A model generated the notes under the pieces. That model worked only from the letters and a program-made list of their open reading frames with translations. It searched no databases and had not been told where the DNA came from. A stretch of 18,377 nucleotides of DNA from DATBLZ01 sp036555065. Lineage in GTDB: Bacteria > Pseudomonadota > Gammaproteobacteria > Steroidobacterales > Rariloculaceae. The stretch spans positions 1 through 18,377 of the forward strand of contig DATBLZ010000158.1 in assembly GCA_036555065.1 (NCBI GenBank). Reading direction: 5' to 3'. The position numbers were made by a program, and so were the translations under genes. The stretch's first letter is position 1; each line of letters starts with the position of its first letter. Shown piece after piece: positions 7,305-14,720 of this stretch.

Positions 7305-7870
7305 CGCGCGCCCGCCACGCGCTCGACGAGCAAGCGCGTGGTCCGTTCGTGTGCATGGCAGATCGCCGCGGCGAGCGCATCGGCGGCATCCGCCTCGAGG
7401 TCCTCACGGATGCTGAGAATCATCTTGACCATCTGCTGGACTTGATCTTTCTCTGCCGAGCCCGTGCCGGCGACGGCTTTCTTGATGTGCCGCGCCGCGT
7501 ATTCGAAGACGGGTATGTCGCCCGCGAACGTCGCGCACAACGCCGCAGCACGTGCTTGGCCGAGCTTGAGCGCGCTGTCGGCATTACGGTTCATGAACAC
7601 GCGTTCGATCGCGATCTCGTCGGGTTTGAGCTCGGCCACGAGCTCGGCAACGCCGATGAAGATCGCGCGCAGCCGCACGTGGTGCTCGCCGGCCGTCCTG
7701 ATCGTTCCCCACCGGACGGCGGTCGCGGCCGACCCCTGGACATCGAGGACGCCGAAGCCCGTGGCTTGCGAGCCGGGGTCGATGCCGAGAACGCGGACGA
7801 CGGCCGCGCCCACGGTCGCAACCGGGGCGCTGTCCTTGAATCTGATGTTGGCCCACTTGCTGCCGGCCAT
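7301..7870 (-). CDS. ruvC: Crossover junction endodeoxyribonuclease RuvC with YebC-like N-terminal extension
   Basis: Dimeric resolvase of the RNase H-like fold that cuts Holliday junctions. The family core begins at RVLGIDPGSQATGFGVL. Its acidic site is visible: Asp31 in GIDPG, the Glu in IAIERVF, and the two Asp residues in EADAADALA. The basic/aromatic strand AARHIKKAVAGTGSAEKDQV is also typical. The best-supported start is ATG 7870, which has GGAGAG 7 bases upstream. This gives 189 residues with 24 extra residues ahead of the usual start. An in-frame GTG closer to the core (about 7813) lacks a clear ribosome site. The extra segment begins MAGSKWANIRFKDSAP, which looks like the first residues of YebC, the usual upstream neighbour. 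The extension does not change the core. Confidence 0.95.
   Translation of the reverse strand: MAGSKWANIRFKDSAPVATVGAAVVRVLGIDPGSQATGFGVLDVQGSAATAVRWGTIRTAGEHHVRLRAIFIGVAELVAELKPDEIAIERVFMNRNADSALKLGQARAAALCATFAGDIPVFEYAARHIKKAVAGTGSAEKDQVQQMVKMILSIREDLEADAADALAAAICHAHERTTRLLVERVAGAR
7835..7870 (-). pseudogene. Relic of the yebC start fused in frame to ruvC
   Basis: The first codons read from ATG 7870 give MAGSKWANIRFK. YebC/TACO1 family proteins begin MAGHSKWANI followed by a basic segment, so 9 residues match with only the His missing. In most gammaproteobacteria yebC lies directly upstream of ruvC, and here the rest of yebC (about 230 codons) is absent. I infer a deletion joining the yebC start to a point just upstream of ruvC. 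The right boundary is uncertain because similarity fades after about codon 12. Confidence 0.6.
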
Positions 7871-7877
7871 CGCCGTG

Positions 7878-7883
7878 CTCTCC
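7878..7883 (-). promoter_or_regulatory. Ribosome binding site deciding the ruvC start
   Basis: GGAGAG on the minus strand, separated by 7 bases from ATG 7870. It is the only well-placed Shine-Dalgarno sequence ahead of the RuvC core, and it is the reason for accepting the N-terminally extended protein. If the yebC interpretation is right, this was originally the yebC ribosome site. Confidence 0.6.
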
Positions 7884-7960
7884 GCATACGTGCGTGAACC
7901 AAACGCGATCCCGACAGGGGTTCCCACACCCGCGGGATCGGCACAATCCGTTGTCTCCGA

Positions 7961-7984
7961 CGGCGCGGCTCGAAAGCCGCGCCG
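7961..7984 (-). terminator. Perfect 10-bp hairpin with TTCG loop after lpd
   Basis: The minus strand reads CGGCGCGGCT, TTCG, AGCCGCGCCG, a perfect 10-base-pair stem closed by a UUCG tetraloop in RNA. It begins 43 bases after the lpd stop. There is no T-run after it on either strand, so it is not a textbook intrinsic terminator. It could be a weak terminator, a Rho-associated element or a 3'-end stabiliser of the suc-lpd message. It separates that operon from ruvC. Confidence 0.55.
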
Positions 7985-8026
7985 GGACCTATGATAACGG
8001 GATTCCGCGCGTTGTGGAGCGGCTTG

Positions 8027-9457
8027 TCAGCGATTGATGCCGTGAATCGCGCGCTTGTCGGCCGCGAGCGCTGCCTCGTGCAGGACTTCGCTCAGGGTCG
8101 GATGCGCGTGGACGGTGCGTTGGAGGTCCTCGGCGGATGCGGAGAACTCCATCGCGAGCACGGCCTCGGCAATGAGCTCGCCCGCGAACGGGCCGATGAT
8201 GTGTACGCCGAGAATCTCGTCGTATTCGCGATCGGCGACGAGCTTCACGAGCCCGGCCGTTTGTTGCAGCGCCTTGGCGCGGCCGTTCGGCGCGAACGAG
8301 AACGTGCCCACCTTGTAGGCTCGGCCCGTCGCTTTGACCTCGGCCTCGGTCTTTCCGACCCAGGCGATCTCCGGCGCGGTGTAAATGACGGATGGGATCG
8401 CGGCGTAGTTGACCTCGGCCGCGCGCCCGGCGATGAGCTCGGCGACCATGACGCCCTCTTCCGAGCCTTTGTGCGCAAGCATCGGCCCGCGCACGCAATC
8501 GCCGACGGCCCAAACGTCAGGTGCCGTCGTCTTGCAGTGCTCGTCGACCGTGACGAAGCCGCGTTCGTCGAGCGCGACACCGGTCTCGTCACCGAGGAGC
8601 TGCTGCGTCGCCGGACGCCGGCCTACGCAGACGATGAGCTTGTCGACTTCGCTCTGTTGCTCTTTTCCGCCCTGCTGATACGTGACAACGACGGCTTCGC
8701 CGCGCGCGGCGGCGCCCGTGACCTTCGCCCCGAGCCGCACGTCGAGGCCCTGCTTCTTGAACTGCCGCAGGCCGTCGTCGGCGATTTGCTTGTCGACCAT
8801 CGGCAGGAACGTTTCGAGCGCCTCGAGCAGCACGACCTCGGCGCCGAGCCGGCGCCACACGCTGCCGAGCTCGAGGCCTATGACGCCGGCGCCGATCACG
8901 CCCAAGCGCTTCGGCACGGACGCGAATTCGAGCGCGCCCGTCGAGTCGACGATGCGCGCGCCGTCGAACTTCGCAATACCGAGCTCGATGGGCAGGGAGC
9001 CCGCCGCGAGCACGACATGTTTCGCGCTCACGGTCTCGGTGCCCCCCGCAAGCGTCTTGATCTCGACCTGGTTGCCGGGGAGCAAGCGGCCGTAACCCTT
9101 GATGCCGGTGACGCCGGATGCCTTGAAGAGCGCCTCGATGCCGCTCGTGAGCTGCTTGACGATGCCGCGCTTGCGCTCCTGCATCTTCGCAACGTTGTGG
9201 CTCAAGGCGCCGATCTCGATGCCGTGCGTCGGGAACTCGGCCCCAGCGCGGTGATAGAGCTCGGTCGATTCGAGCAACGCCTTGGACGGAATGCAGCCGA
9301 CGTTGAGGCAGGTTCCGCCGAAGGGGCCGGTGCCGTCGGCGTTCTTGAAGGAATCGATGCAGGCCGCCGACAGGCCGAGTTGCGCGGCGCGGATCGCGGT
9401 CGGATACCCGGCCGGGCCGCCGCCGATGACGACGACGTCGAAGGTTTTTTGTGTCAT
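8027..9457 (-). CDS. lpd: Dihydrolipoyl dehydrogenase (E3 of 2-oxoglutarate dehydrogenase)
   Basis: Flavoprotein that reoxidises the dihydrolipoyl group of SucB and passes electrons to NAD+. Domains in order: the FAD-binding motif VVIGGGPAGYPTA (9-21), the redox disulfide C50-C55 in GGTCLNVGCIPSKA, the NAD-binding motif VIGAGVIGLELG (187-198), the second FAD motif VWAVGDCV, and the C-terminal dimer domain with the catalytic pair His452 and Glu457 in HAHPTLSE. Length 476 is normal. The ATG lies 3 bases after the sucB stop with no visible Shine-Dalgarno sequence, so coupling to sucB is likely. Its place after sucA and sucB says it serves the 2-oxoglutarate complex; whether it also serves pyruvate dehydrogenase or the glycine system cannot be told. 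Confidence 0.97.
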   Translation of the reverse strand: MTQKTFDVVVIGGGPAGYPTAIRAAQLGLSAACIDSFKNADGTGPFGGTCLNVGCIPSKALLESTELYHRAGAEFPTHGIEIGALSHNVAKMQERKRGIVKQLTSGIEALFKASGVTGIKGYGRLLPGNQVEIKTLAGGTETVSAKHVVLAAGSLPIELGIAKFDGARIVDSTGALEFASVPKRLGVIGAGVIGLELGSVWRRLGAEVVLLEALETFLPMVDKQIADDGLRQFKKQGLDVRLGAKVTGAAARGEAVVVTYQQGGKEQQSEVDKLIVCVGRRPATQQLLGDETGVALDERGFVTVDEHCKTTAPDVWAVGDCVRGPMLAHKGSEEGVMVAELIAGRAAEVNYAAIPSVIYTAPEIAWVGKTEAEVKATGRAYKVGTFSFAPNGRAKALQQTAGLVKLVADREYDEILGVHIIGPFAGELIAEAVLAMEFSASAEDLQRTVHAHPTLSEVLHEAALAADKRAIHGINR

Positions 9458-9460
9458 ATG

Positions 9461-10738
9461 CTAAATCTGGAGCGCGAGCCTGGCCGGATCTTCGAGTTGC
9501 TCTTTGATATGCACCAAGAACTGCACGGCCTCGCGGCCGTCGATGAGCCGATGATCGTACGTCAGAGCCAAATACATCATCGGCCGAATTGCGATCGCAC
9601 CGTCGACGACGACGGGCCGCTCCTGAATCTTGTGCATCCCGAGGATGCCGCTCTGCGGCGGATTGAGAATCGGCGTCGACATTAGCGAACCGAAGACGCC
9701 GCCGTTCGTGATCGTGAACGTGCCGCCCGTGAGCTCTTCCATGGAGATCTCGCCCGACTGGGCGCGCTGGCCCAAGTCGTGAATGCGCTTCTCGATCTCC
9801 GCGAAGCTCATGTCCTGCGCGTCGCGGAGGACCGGAACGAGCAGTCCGCGATCCGTGGCCACGGCGACGCCGATATCGAAGTACTCGTGATAGACGACCT
9901 CTTTGCCGTCGATCGACGCATTGAGCTGCGGAAACTCGCGCAATGCCTCGATCGCGGCGCGCACGAAGAACGACATGAAGCCGAGCTTGATCGTGTACCG
10001 CGCTTGAAACTGCTCTTGGTAGCGTTTGCGCAGATCTACGACCGCGCTCATGTCGACCTCGTTGAAGGTCGTGAGCATCGCGGCCGTGGCCTGCGCCTCG
10101 ACGAGCCGCTCCGCAACGCGTTGCCGCAAGCGCGTCATGGCGACGCGGCGCTCGGCGCGCCCCGCGCGCGTCGCGGGTACGGGCGTCTCCGCAACTGCGG
10201 GCCGCGGGCTCGGCACACTCGCCGCGGCCGCGGGCTCGTTGCGCATCTCTGCAAGGTGGTCGATGACGTCGGTCTTCGTGATTCGCCCTTCGCGGCCGGT
10301 GCCACGAATGCTCGCAGGATCGAGCGCGTGTTCCTCGATGAGGTTGCGCACTGCCGGTCCCGCCTTGAGGGAGCCTTCGGGCGTCGCGGGTCGCGTTGCG
10401 GGCTCGGCCGCTCGGGGTTTGGCCTCTCCGCCGCTTGCCGGAGCCGACTTCGGGGCAGGCGCAGCCACAGGCTTGGTCTGCGCACGGTCGCCCGCGACGG
10501 CGCCGGGCTGCAGCACGGCTAGCACCTCGCCGCTCGTCACGGTCGCGCCGTCGGCCTTGCGAATATCGACGAGGATTCCATCGGCCGGCGCCGGCACTTC
10601 GAGCACGACCTTGTCCGTCTCGAGGTCGACGAGATTCTCGTCGCGGCGCACGGCCTCCCCGGCTTTGCGATGCCACGCAATCAACGTCGCATCCGCGACG
10701 GATTCGGGCAGCTGCGGAACTTTGACCTCGATGTTCAC
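9461..10738 (-). CDS. sucB: Dihydrolipoyllysine succinyltransferase (E2 of 2-oxoglutarate dehydrogenase)
   Basis: Core of the 2-oxoglutarate dehydrogenase complex; it transfers the succinyl group to CoA. There is one lipoyl domain (1-78) with the lipoylated Lys43 in ETDKVVLEV. An Ala/Pro linker (about 80-122) follows, then the peripheral subunit-binding domain (about 126-162, AGPAVRNLIEEHALD and GTGREGRITKTDV) and a second linker. The catalytic domain (about 195-425) has His396 and Asp400 in YDHRLIDGREA. PVLRDAQDMSFAEIEK and TNGGVFGSLMSTPI are typical of SucB rather than pyruvate E2. The start is GTG at 10738-10736, 6 bases after the sucA stop. Length 425 is normal. Confidence 0.97.
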   Translation of the reverse strand: MNIEVKVPQLPESVADATLIAWHRKAGEAVRRDENLVDLETDKVVLEVPAPADGILVDIRKADGATVTSGEVLAVLQPGAVAGDRAQTKPVAAPAPKSAPASGGEAKPRAAEPATRPATPEGSLKAGPAVRNLIEEHALDPASIRGTGREGRITKTDVIDHLAEMRNEPAAAASVPSPRPAVAETPVPATRAGRAERRVAMTRLRQRVAERLVEAQATAAMLTTFNEVDMSAVVDLRKRYQEQFQARYTIKLGFMSFFVRAAIEALREFPQLNASIDGKEVVYHEYFDIGVAVATDRGLLVPVLRDAQDMSFAEIEKRIHDLGQRAQSGEISMEELTGGTFTITNGGVFGSLMSTPILNPPQSGILGMHKIQERPVVVDGAIAIRPMMYLALTYDHRLIDGREAVQFLVHIKEQLEDPARLALQI

Positions 10739-10744
10739 CGCGCT

Positions 10745-13621
10745 CTAACCCTCATTGGGTGGTTGGTTCACGAACACGGACGATTCCGTGTGCGCTTGCG
10801 GCTCCGCGACAAGCGCTCCGGCCACGAATGCCTTTTGCTGGCGCACGTGCAGCGCATGGATTCCCGAAGCCGGCGCAGCGGCACCAGGCCGCCCCGAATA
10901 GAATAGCTCGTGCCGGGGTGCGAGCGGCAGTTGCAGGCGATGGCGCACTTGGTACCAAGCGCCTTGGTTCTGCGGCTCCTCCTGGCACCAAATGATTTCT
11001 CTGGCGTGCGGATAGCGCGCGAGCGTGCGCGCGTACTCCTCGGTCGGAAACGGATAGAGCTCCTCGATGCGCACGATCGCCACGCGTTCGATTCCTTGCG
11101 CGCGCCGCGCCTCGACGAGATCGTAGTAGACCTTGCCGCTGCAGAAGACGATGCGCTCGATCTTCTCAGGCCGCAAAGGATCGACCTCGTCGATGAGCGG
11201 CTTGAACGTTCCCTGCGTGAGCTCGGCGAGCGTCGACGTCGAGGCGGGATTACGCAACAAGCTCTTCGGCGTCATGACGATCAAGGGCTTGCGGGCCGGC
11301 CGAATCATCTGGCGGCGGAGCAGATGGAACATCTGCGCGGGCGAGGATGGCACACAGACCTGCATGTTGTGCTCGGCACAAAGCTGCAAGAAGCGCTCGA
11401 GGCGCGCCGAAGAATGCTCGGGACCTTGGCCTTCGTAGCCATGCGGCAGGAAAAGCGTGAGCCCCGACACGCGTCCCCACTTTGCTTCGCCGGAGCTTAT
11501 GAACTGATCGATGACGACTTGGCCGCCATTCGCGAAGTCGCCGAACTGCGCCTCCCAAACGACCAAACAGGTCGGCGTCGTCGTGCTGTAGCCGTACTCG
11601 AACGCGAGCACGGCCTCTTCCGAGAGCAACGAGTCCGAAACCGTAAATGCGCGCGGATCGTCGGCGATTAGCGCGAGCGGAATCGCAACGTCGCCGGTTT
11701 CGACGTCGTGCAAGGCCGCGTGGCGATGGAAGAACGTCCCGCGCCGGGTGTCTTGGCCGACGAGCCGCACTTGGAACTGGTCCGCGAGCAGCGACGCATA
11801 CGCGAGGCACTCGGCGAATCCCCAATCCATCGGCAACTCGCCGGCCGCCATCTTGCGCCGGTCGTCGATGATGCGCTGCACGCGTGGATGGAGCTTGAAC
11901 CCCGGCGGCAGCGCGCACATAGCCGCGCCGAGCCGCGCGATCTCTTTCTCGGGCAAGCTCGTGCGCACCTTGTTGGTGAGCGAAGCATCGCGGTAGCGGC
12001 TCCAGTCGACGGTGTATTGATTCCCGATCATGCCGAGCGACGCCGGATTGGTGCTGCGGCCTTCGTCGAGGCATTGGCGGTACTCGTCCGCCATTTGCGC
12101 TGGCGCGCTCTTCTCGATCAGGCCAGCTTCAACGAGCTGTTCGCCATACGAAGCGCAGACGGTCGGATGCGCGCGAATCGCCTTATACATGAGTGGCTGC
12201 GTGGCCGCAGGCTCGTCGGCCTCGTTGTGCCCGAGCCGCCGGAAACACACGAGGTCGATGACGACGTCTTTGTGGAAACTCTGCCGATACTCGAGCGCAA
12301 GGCGCATCGCGGCAACCGCCGACTCCGGGTCGTCACCGTTCACGTGATAGACGGGCGCCTCGATCATTTTCGCGACGTCGGAGCAATAGGCCGTCGAGCG
12401 CAAATCACGGGGATCGCTCGTCGTGAACCCGATTTGATTGTTGATCACGATGTGAATCGTGCCGCCCGTGTAGAACGCCCGCGTTTGCGAGAGCTGCAAC
12501 GTCTCGGCGACGACGCCTTGCCCGGCCATCGCCGCGTCGCCATGGATGAGCACGGGCACGACGAGCCTGCCTTCTGCGTCGCCGCGACGGTCCTGGCGCG
12601 CGCGGACCGATCCCTCGACGACAGGATCGACGATCTCGAGGTGCGAAGGATTGAACGCGAGCGTCACATGGACGGCTTCGCCCGGCGTGCGAATGTCGGC
12701 CGAGAATCCCATGTGATATTTCACATCGCCCGAGCCGCGCAGGCGCGTCAAATCGTACGCACCCTCGAACTCCGAGAAGAGCTCGCGCGGCGATTTGCCG
12801 AGCACGTTGACGAGAACATTGAGGCGTCCGCGGTGGGCCATGCCGATGACGAGCTCCTGCACGCCGCCGCTGCCCGCGCGCTGGATGAGATCATCGAGCA
12901 TCGGAATGAGCGTTTCTCCGCCTTCGAGCGAGAAACGCTTTTGCCCGACATACCTCGTGTTGAGATACCGCTCGATGCCTTCGGCCCGCGTGACGCTCGC
13001 GAAAATCGCGCGCCGGTCATCGGCGGAGATCGTTCCGCGCACCATGGCGCTCTCGAAACGCTCGCGCACCCATACGCGCTCGCTCGCGAGCGAGATGTGC
13101 GCGAACTCCGCCGCGAGCTTGCCGCAATAGATGCGCTTGAGGACCGCGATGATCTCGCTGAGGCGCATGCGTTTGTTGCCGATTTCGCCGGCGCCGCCCG
13201 TATGGAACTCGTGCTCGAGATCGCTCTCGTCCAGCCCAAGGAAATCGAGCGTGAGCACGGCCGGCGTCGGGCGCTGCCAAAGGCCGAGCGGATCGAGGTC
13301 GGCGATTTGATGGCCGCGCAAGCTGTACGCTTGGATGAGCCGCGACACCGCGGCTTGCTTCTCGCTCGCCGCGCCAACGACATGGGCACCGTTGACGGGG
13401 AGCCCACCGCGCGAAGCTCTCACGCGGTCGGCGACGGCGCGAACGATCGGGCCGTGCGCGACATCGGCGCGCTCGCCGCCGAGGGTTTCGAAATAGCGCC
13501 GCCACGCGACGGGCACGCTCGCGGCATCCTCGAGATACGCTTCGTAGAGCGCCTCGACGTAGGCGGCGTTCGCGCCTTGCAACGGCGTGGAGCGGTAAAG
13601 CTTCTCGAATTGAGTGGTCAT
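10745..13621 (-). CDS. sucA: 2-oxoglutarate dehydrogenase E1 component
   Basis: Thiamine-diphosphate enzyme that decarboxylates 2-oxoglutarate and succinylates the lipoyl group of SucB, a TCA-cycle step. The N-terminal SucB/E3-binding region (1-45) has NAAYVEALYEAYLEDAASVP. Active-site elements include His263 in GMAHRGRLNVLVNVLGK, His303 in KYHMGFSAD, the diphosphate/metal motif GD at 361-362 to NN at 394-395, and FRRLGHNEADEP. The transketolase-like half has LLSEEAVLAFEYGYS and the C-terminal domain contains IVFCSGKVYYDL and WCQEEPQNQGAWYQ. Length 958 matches the family (about 935-960). The ATG at 13621 has no strong Shine-Dalgarno sequence, but the N-terminus fits the family well. Confidence 0.98.
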   Translation of the reverse strand: MTTQFEKLYRSTPLQGANAAYVEALYEAYLEDAASVPVAWRRYFETLGGERADVAHGPIVRAVADRVRASRGGLPVNGAHVVGAASEKQAAVSRLIQAYSLRGHQIADLDPLGLWQRPTPAVLTLDFLGLDESDLEHEFHTGGAGEIGNKRMRLSEIIAVLKRIYCGKLAAEFAHISLASERVWVRERFESAMVRGTISADDRRAIFASVTRAEGIERYLNTRYVGQKRFSLEGGETLIPMLDDLIQRAGSGGVQELVIGMAHRGRLNVLVNVLGKSPRELFSEFEGAYDLTRLRGSGDVKYHMGFSADIRTPGEAVHVTLAFNPSHLEIVDPVVEGSVRARQDRRGDAEGRLVVPVLIHGDAAMAGQGVVAETLQLSQTRAFYTGGTIHIVINNQIGFTTSDPRDLRSTAYCSDVAKMIEAPVYHVNGDDPESAVAAMRLALEYRQSFHKDVVIDLVCFRRLGHNEADEPAATQPLMYKAIRAHPTVCASYGEQLVEAGLIEKSAPAQMADEYRQCLDEGRSTNPASLGMIGNQYTVDWSRYRDASLTNKVRTSLPEKEIARLGAAMCALPPGFKLHPRVQRIIDDRRKMAAGELPMDWGFAECLAYASLLADQFQVRLVGQDTRRGTFFHRHAALHDVETGDVAIPLALIADDPRAFTVSDSLLSEEAVLAFEYGYSTTTPTCLVVWEAQFGDFANGGQVVIDQFISSGEAKWGRVSGLTLFLPHGYEGQGPEHSSARLERFLQLCAEHNMQVCVPSSPAQMFHLLRRQMIRPARKPLIVMTPKSLLRNPASTSTLAELTQGTFKPLIDEVDPLRPEKIERIVFCSGKVYYDLVEARRAQGIERVAIVRIEELYPFPTEEYARTLARYPHAREIIWCQEEPQNQGAWYQVRHRLQLPLAPRHELFYSGRPGAAAPASGIHALHVRQQKAFVAGALVAEPQAHTESSVFVNQPPNEG

Positions 13622-13663
13622 GCGGGGACGCGCGGCATGCCGGGCCGACGAAAATGCCGGATA

Positions 13664-13672
13664 AGTGTAGCA
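13664..13672 (-). promoter_or_regulatory. Candidate extended -10 promoter for sucA-sucB-lpd
   Basis: The minus strand reads TGC TACACT, an extended -10 pattern (TG, one base, TACACT), about 43 bases upstream of the sucA ATG. No good -35 hexamer is seen at 16-18 bases. The 80-base gap to the preceding gene is otherwise GC-rich and carries only a short palindrome, CGGCATGCCG, at 13633-13642. Confidence 0.35.
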
Positions 13673-13701
13673 AAACTGGGGACCGATCCGAGCGGCTTAG
13701 T

Positions 13702-14208
13702 TCACAGAGTCTGCCGCAGGAGCCAGCATTCGTACGCGATCAGCGCCACGTATGCGAGCAGGAACCAATGCATGATCGCCTCGACCTTGACGAGGCGAAA
13801 CACGCGTGCGCGTGCCAGCGCCACGAGTACCAACACGCCGCCGCCCGTGAGGACCATTTTCGTGCCGCCGAAAAGCCGTGGGTGGTCCTCGAGCAGGAAT
13901 CGCAACACCGGGTTGGCTTCCGTAGCGCCGTACTTCATCAGCGTCAGCGTCAAGAAAGCGTCGGCGACGCTGAGCAGCAGGATCGTGATCGAGAGAAAGA
14001 GCAGGTGCGGCGCGTGCCAGTCGACGAGACCGTGGCGCTCGGTGTCGCGGCGCGGTGCACGGCGCCGCGGCGTCAAGCCGCCCTGGACGAACGTGCGCCA
14101 GCTCATCGTCCGCCGATCCGTAGCCGTCCGCCGATCCGGCACGAGTAACCCGCCGGCCACGGCGCGCACGGCTCCTCGATAGGGCAGCTCGACCTCTTTC
14201 TTCTTCAT
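13702..14208 (-). CDS. DUF5658-type membrane protein with three predicted helices
   Basis: The 168-residue protein has a basic, hydrophilic N-terminal half (1-66) with repeated Arg/Asp clusters (DRRTATDRRT, TPRRRAPRRD). Three membrane helices follow at about 68-91, 114-137 and 144-164. Helix 1 runs into ADAFLTLTLMKYGATEANPV, with the Asp, Thr and EANP residues that mark the DUF5658 family. No catalytic function is known for this family, so I do not assign one. It is the third gene of the minus-strand run DUF3187, cytochrome c, this protein, with 105 bases in front of it. The ribosome site is weak (GAACGGG just before ATG 14208). The similarity rests on motif recall, not a search. Confidence 0.75.
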   Translation of the reverse strand: MKKKEVELPYRGAVRAVAGGLLVPDRRTATDRRTMSWRTFVQGGLTPRRRAPRRDTERHGLVDWHAPHLLFLSITILLLSVADAFLTLTLMKYGATEANPVLRFLLEDHPRLFGGTKMVLTGGGVLVLVALARARVFRLVKVEAIMHWFLLAYVALIAYECWLLRQTL

Positions 14209-14313
14209 CCCGTTCGCAAATGCAAGAACCGCGCCGCGTTCTCAGACCCTCGCCGGCCAGCGCCCGATGCGCCGCGCGCGCATCAGCGTGTAAGAAATCT
14301 CGACGCCGCGGCG

Positions 14314-14718
14314 TTATTTCGTCGCATTCAGGAGGTAGGCGATGAGGTCTTCGCGGTCGCGCGGCGATTGGTAGCCCGTGAACGCCATCGTCGTGCCCGG
14401 CAAGAATCCGACCGGATCGGCGAGCCAGGCATCGAGCGTCGCGGGCGTCCACACGATATCCGCGGCGCGCAGCGCCGCCGAGTACTCGAACTCCGCCGCG
14501 CTCCCCGCACGCCGACCGAAGATGCCGTGCAAGTTGGGGCCGATCAGATTCGGCCCGTCGGCAGCGAGCGTATGGCACGCTTGGCACGCAAGACTCAAGA
14601 GCTCCCCGCGCGCCAAGTCGGGACCCGCGCTCTCGGGGGCGCTGGCCGGCTCCGGCGCCGGTGCGCACGCCGCAACAGCCGCGGCGGCAACGAGCATCGA
14701 CGCGGCGCGCGGTCCCAT
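14314..14718 (-). CDS. Class I cytochrome c, probable lipoprotein
   Basis: Single-haem electron carrier exported to the periplasmic side. The haem site is CQACH (45-49). GPNLIGPNLHGIFGRRAGSA (55-74) is the classic mitochondrial-like cytochrome c/c2 signature, and the distal haem ligand is probably Met111 in PGTTMAFTG. The end DLIAYLLNATK is the usual C-terminal helix. I chose ATG 14718, 2 bases after the DUF3187 stop, giving 134 residues. The signal MGPRAASMLVAAAAVAAC ends in a lipobox-like VAAC with Cys18, and then a Pro/Ala/Glu-rich tether, so it may be membrane-anchored. A longer open frame up to 15099 lies inside the upstream gene and has no support. Its redox partner cannot be identified from this window. 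Confidence 0.9.
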   Translation of the reverse strand: MGPRAASMLVAAAAVAACAPAPEPASAPESAGPDLARGELLSLACQACHTLAADGPNLIGPNLHGIFGRRAGSAAEFEYSAALRAADIVWTPATLDAWLADPVGFLPGTTMAFTGYQSPRDREDLIAYLLNATK

Positions 14719-14720
14719 GG

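Noticed and set aside
7991..9685. 564-codon plus-strand open frame opposite lpd
   Set aside because: Shadow of lpd and the end of sucB; no domain motif and charged low-complexity composition.
8589..10676. 695-codon minus-strand open frame in another frame of sucB and lpd
   Set aside because: Runs through two real genes in the wrong frame and is extremely Arg-rich, without recognisable motifs.
11708..14182. 824-codon open frame on the plus strand across sucA and the DUF5658 gene
   Set aside because: It is antisense to the clearly identified sucA and crosses a gene boundary. Its translation is low-complexity in Arg, Glu and Asp, as expected for a shadow frame in GC-rich DNA.
14303..14314. Palindrome ACGCCGCGGCGT next to the cytochrome c stop, considered as a terminator
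   Set aside because: There is no room for a loop without melting the centre, and no T-run follows; such GC palindromes arise easily in this composition.
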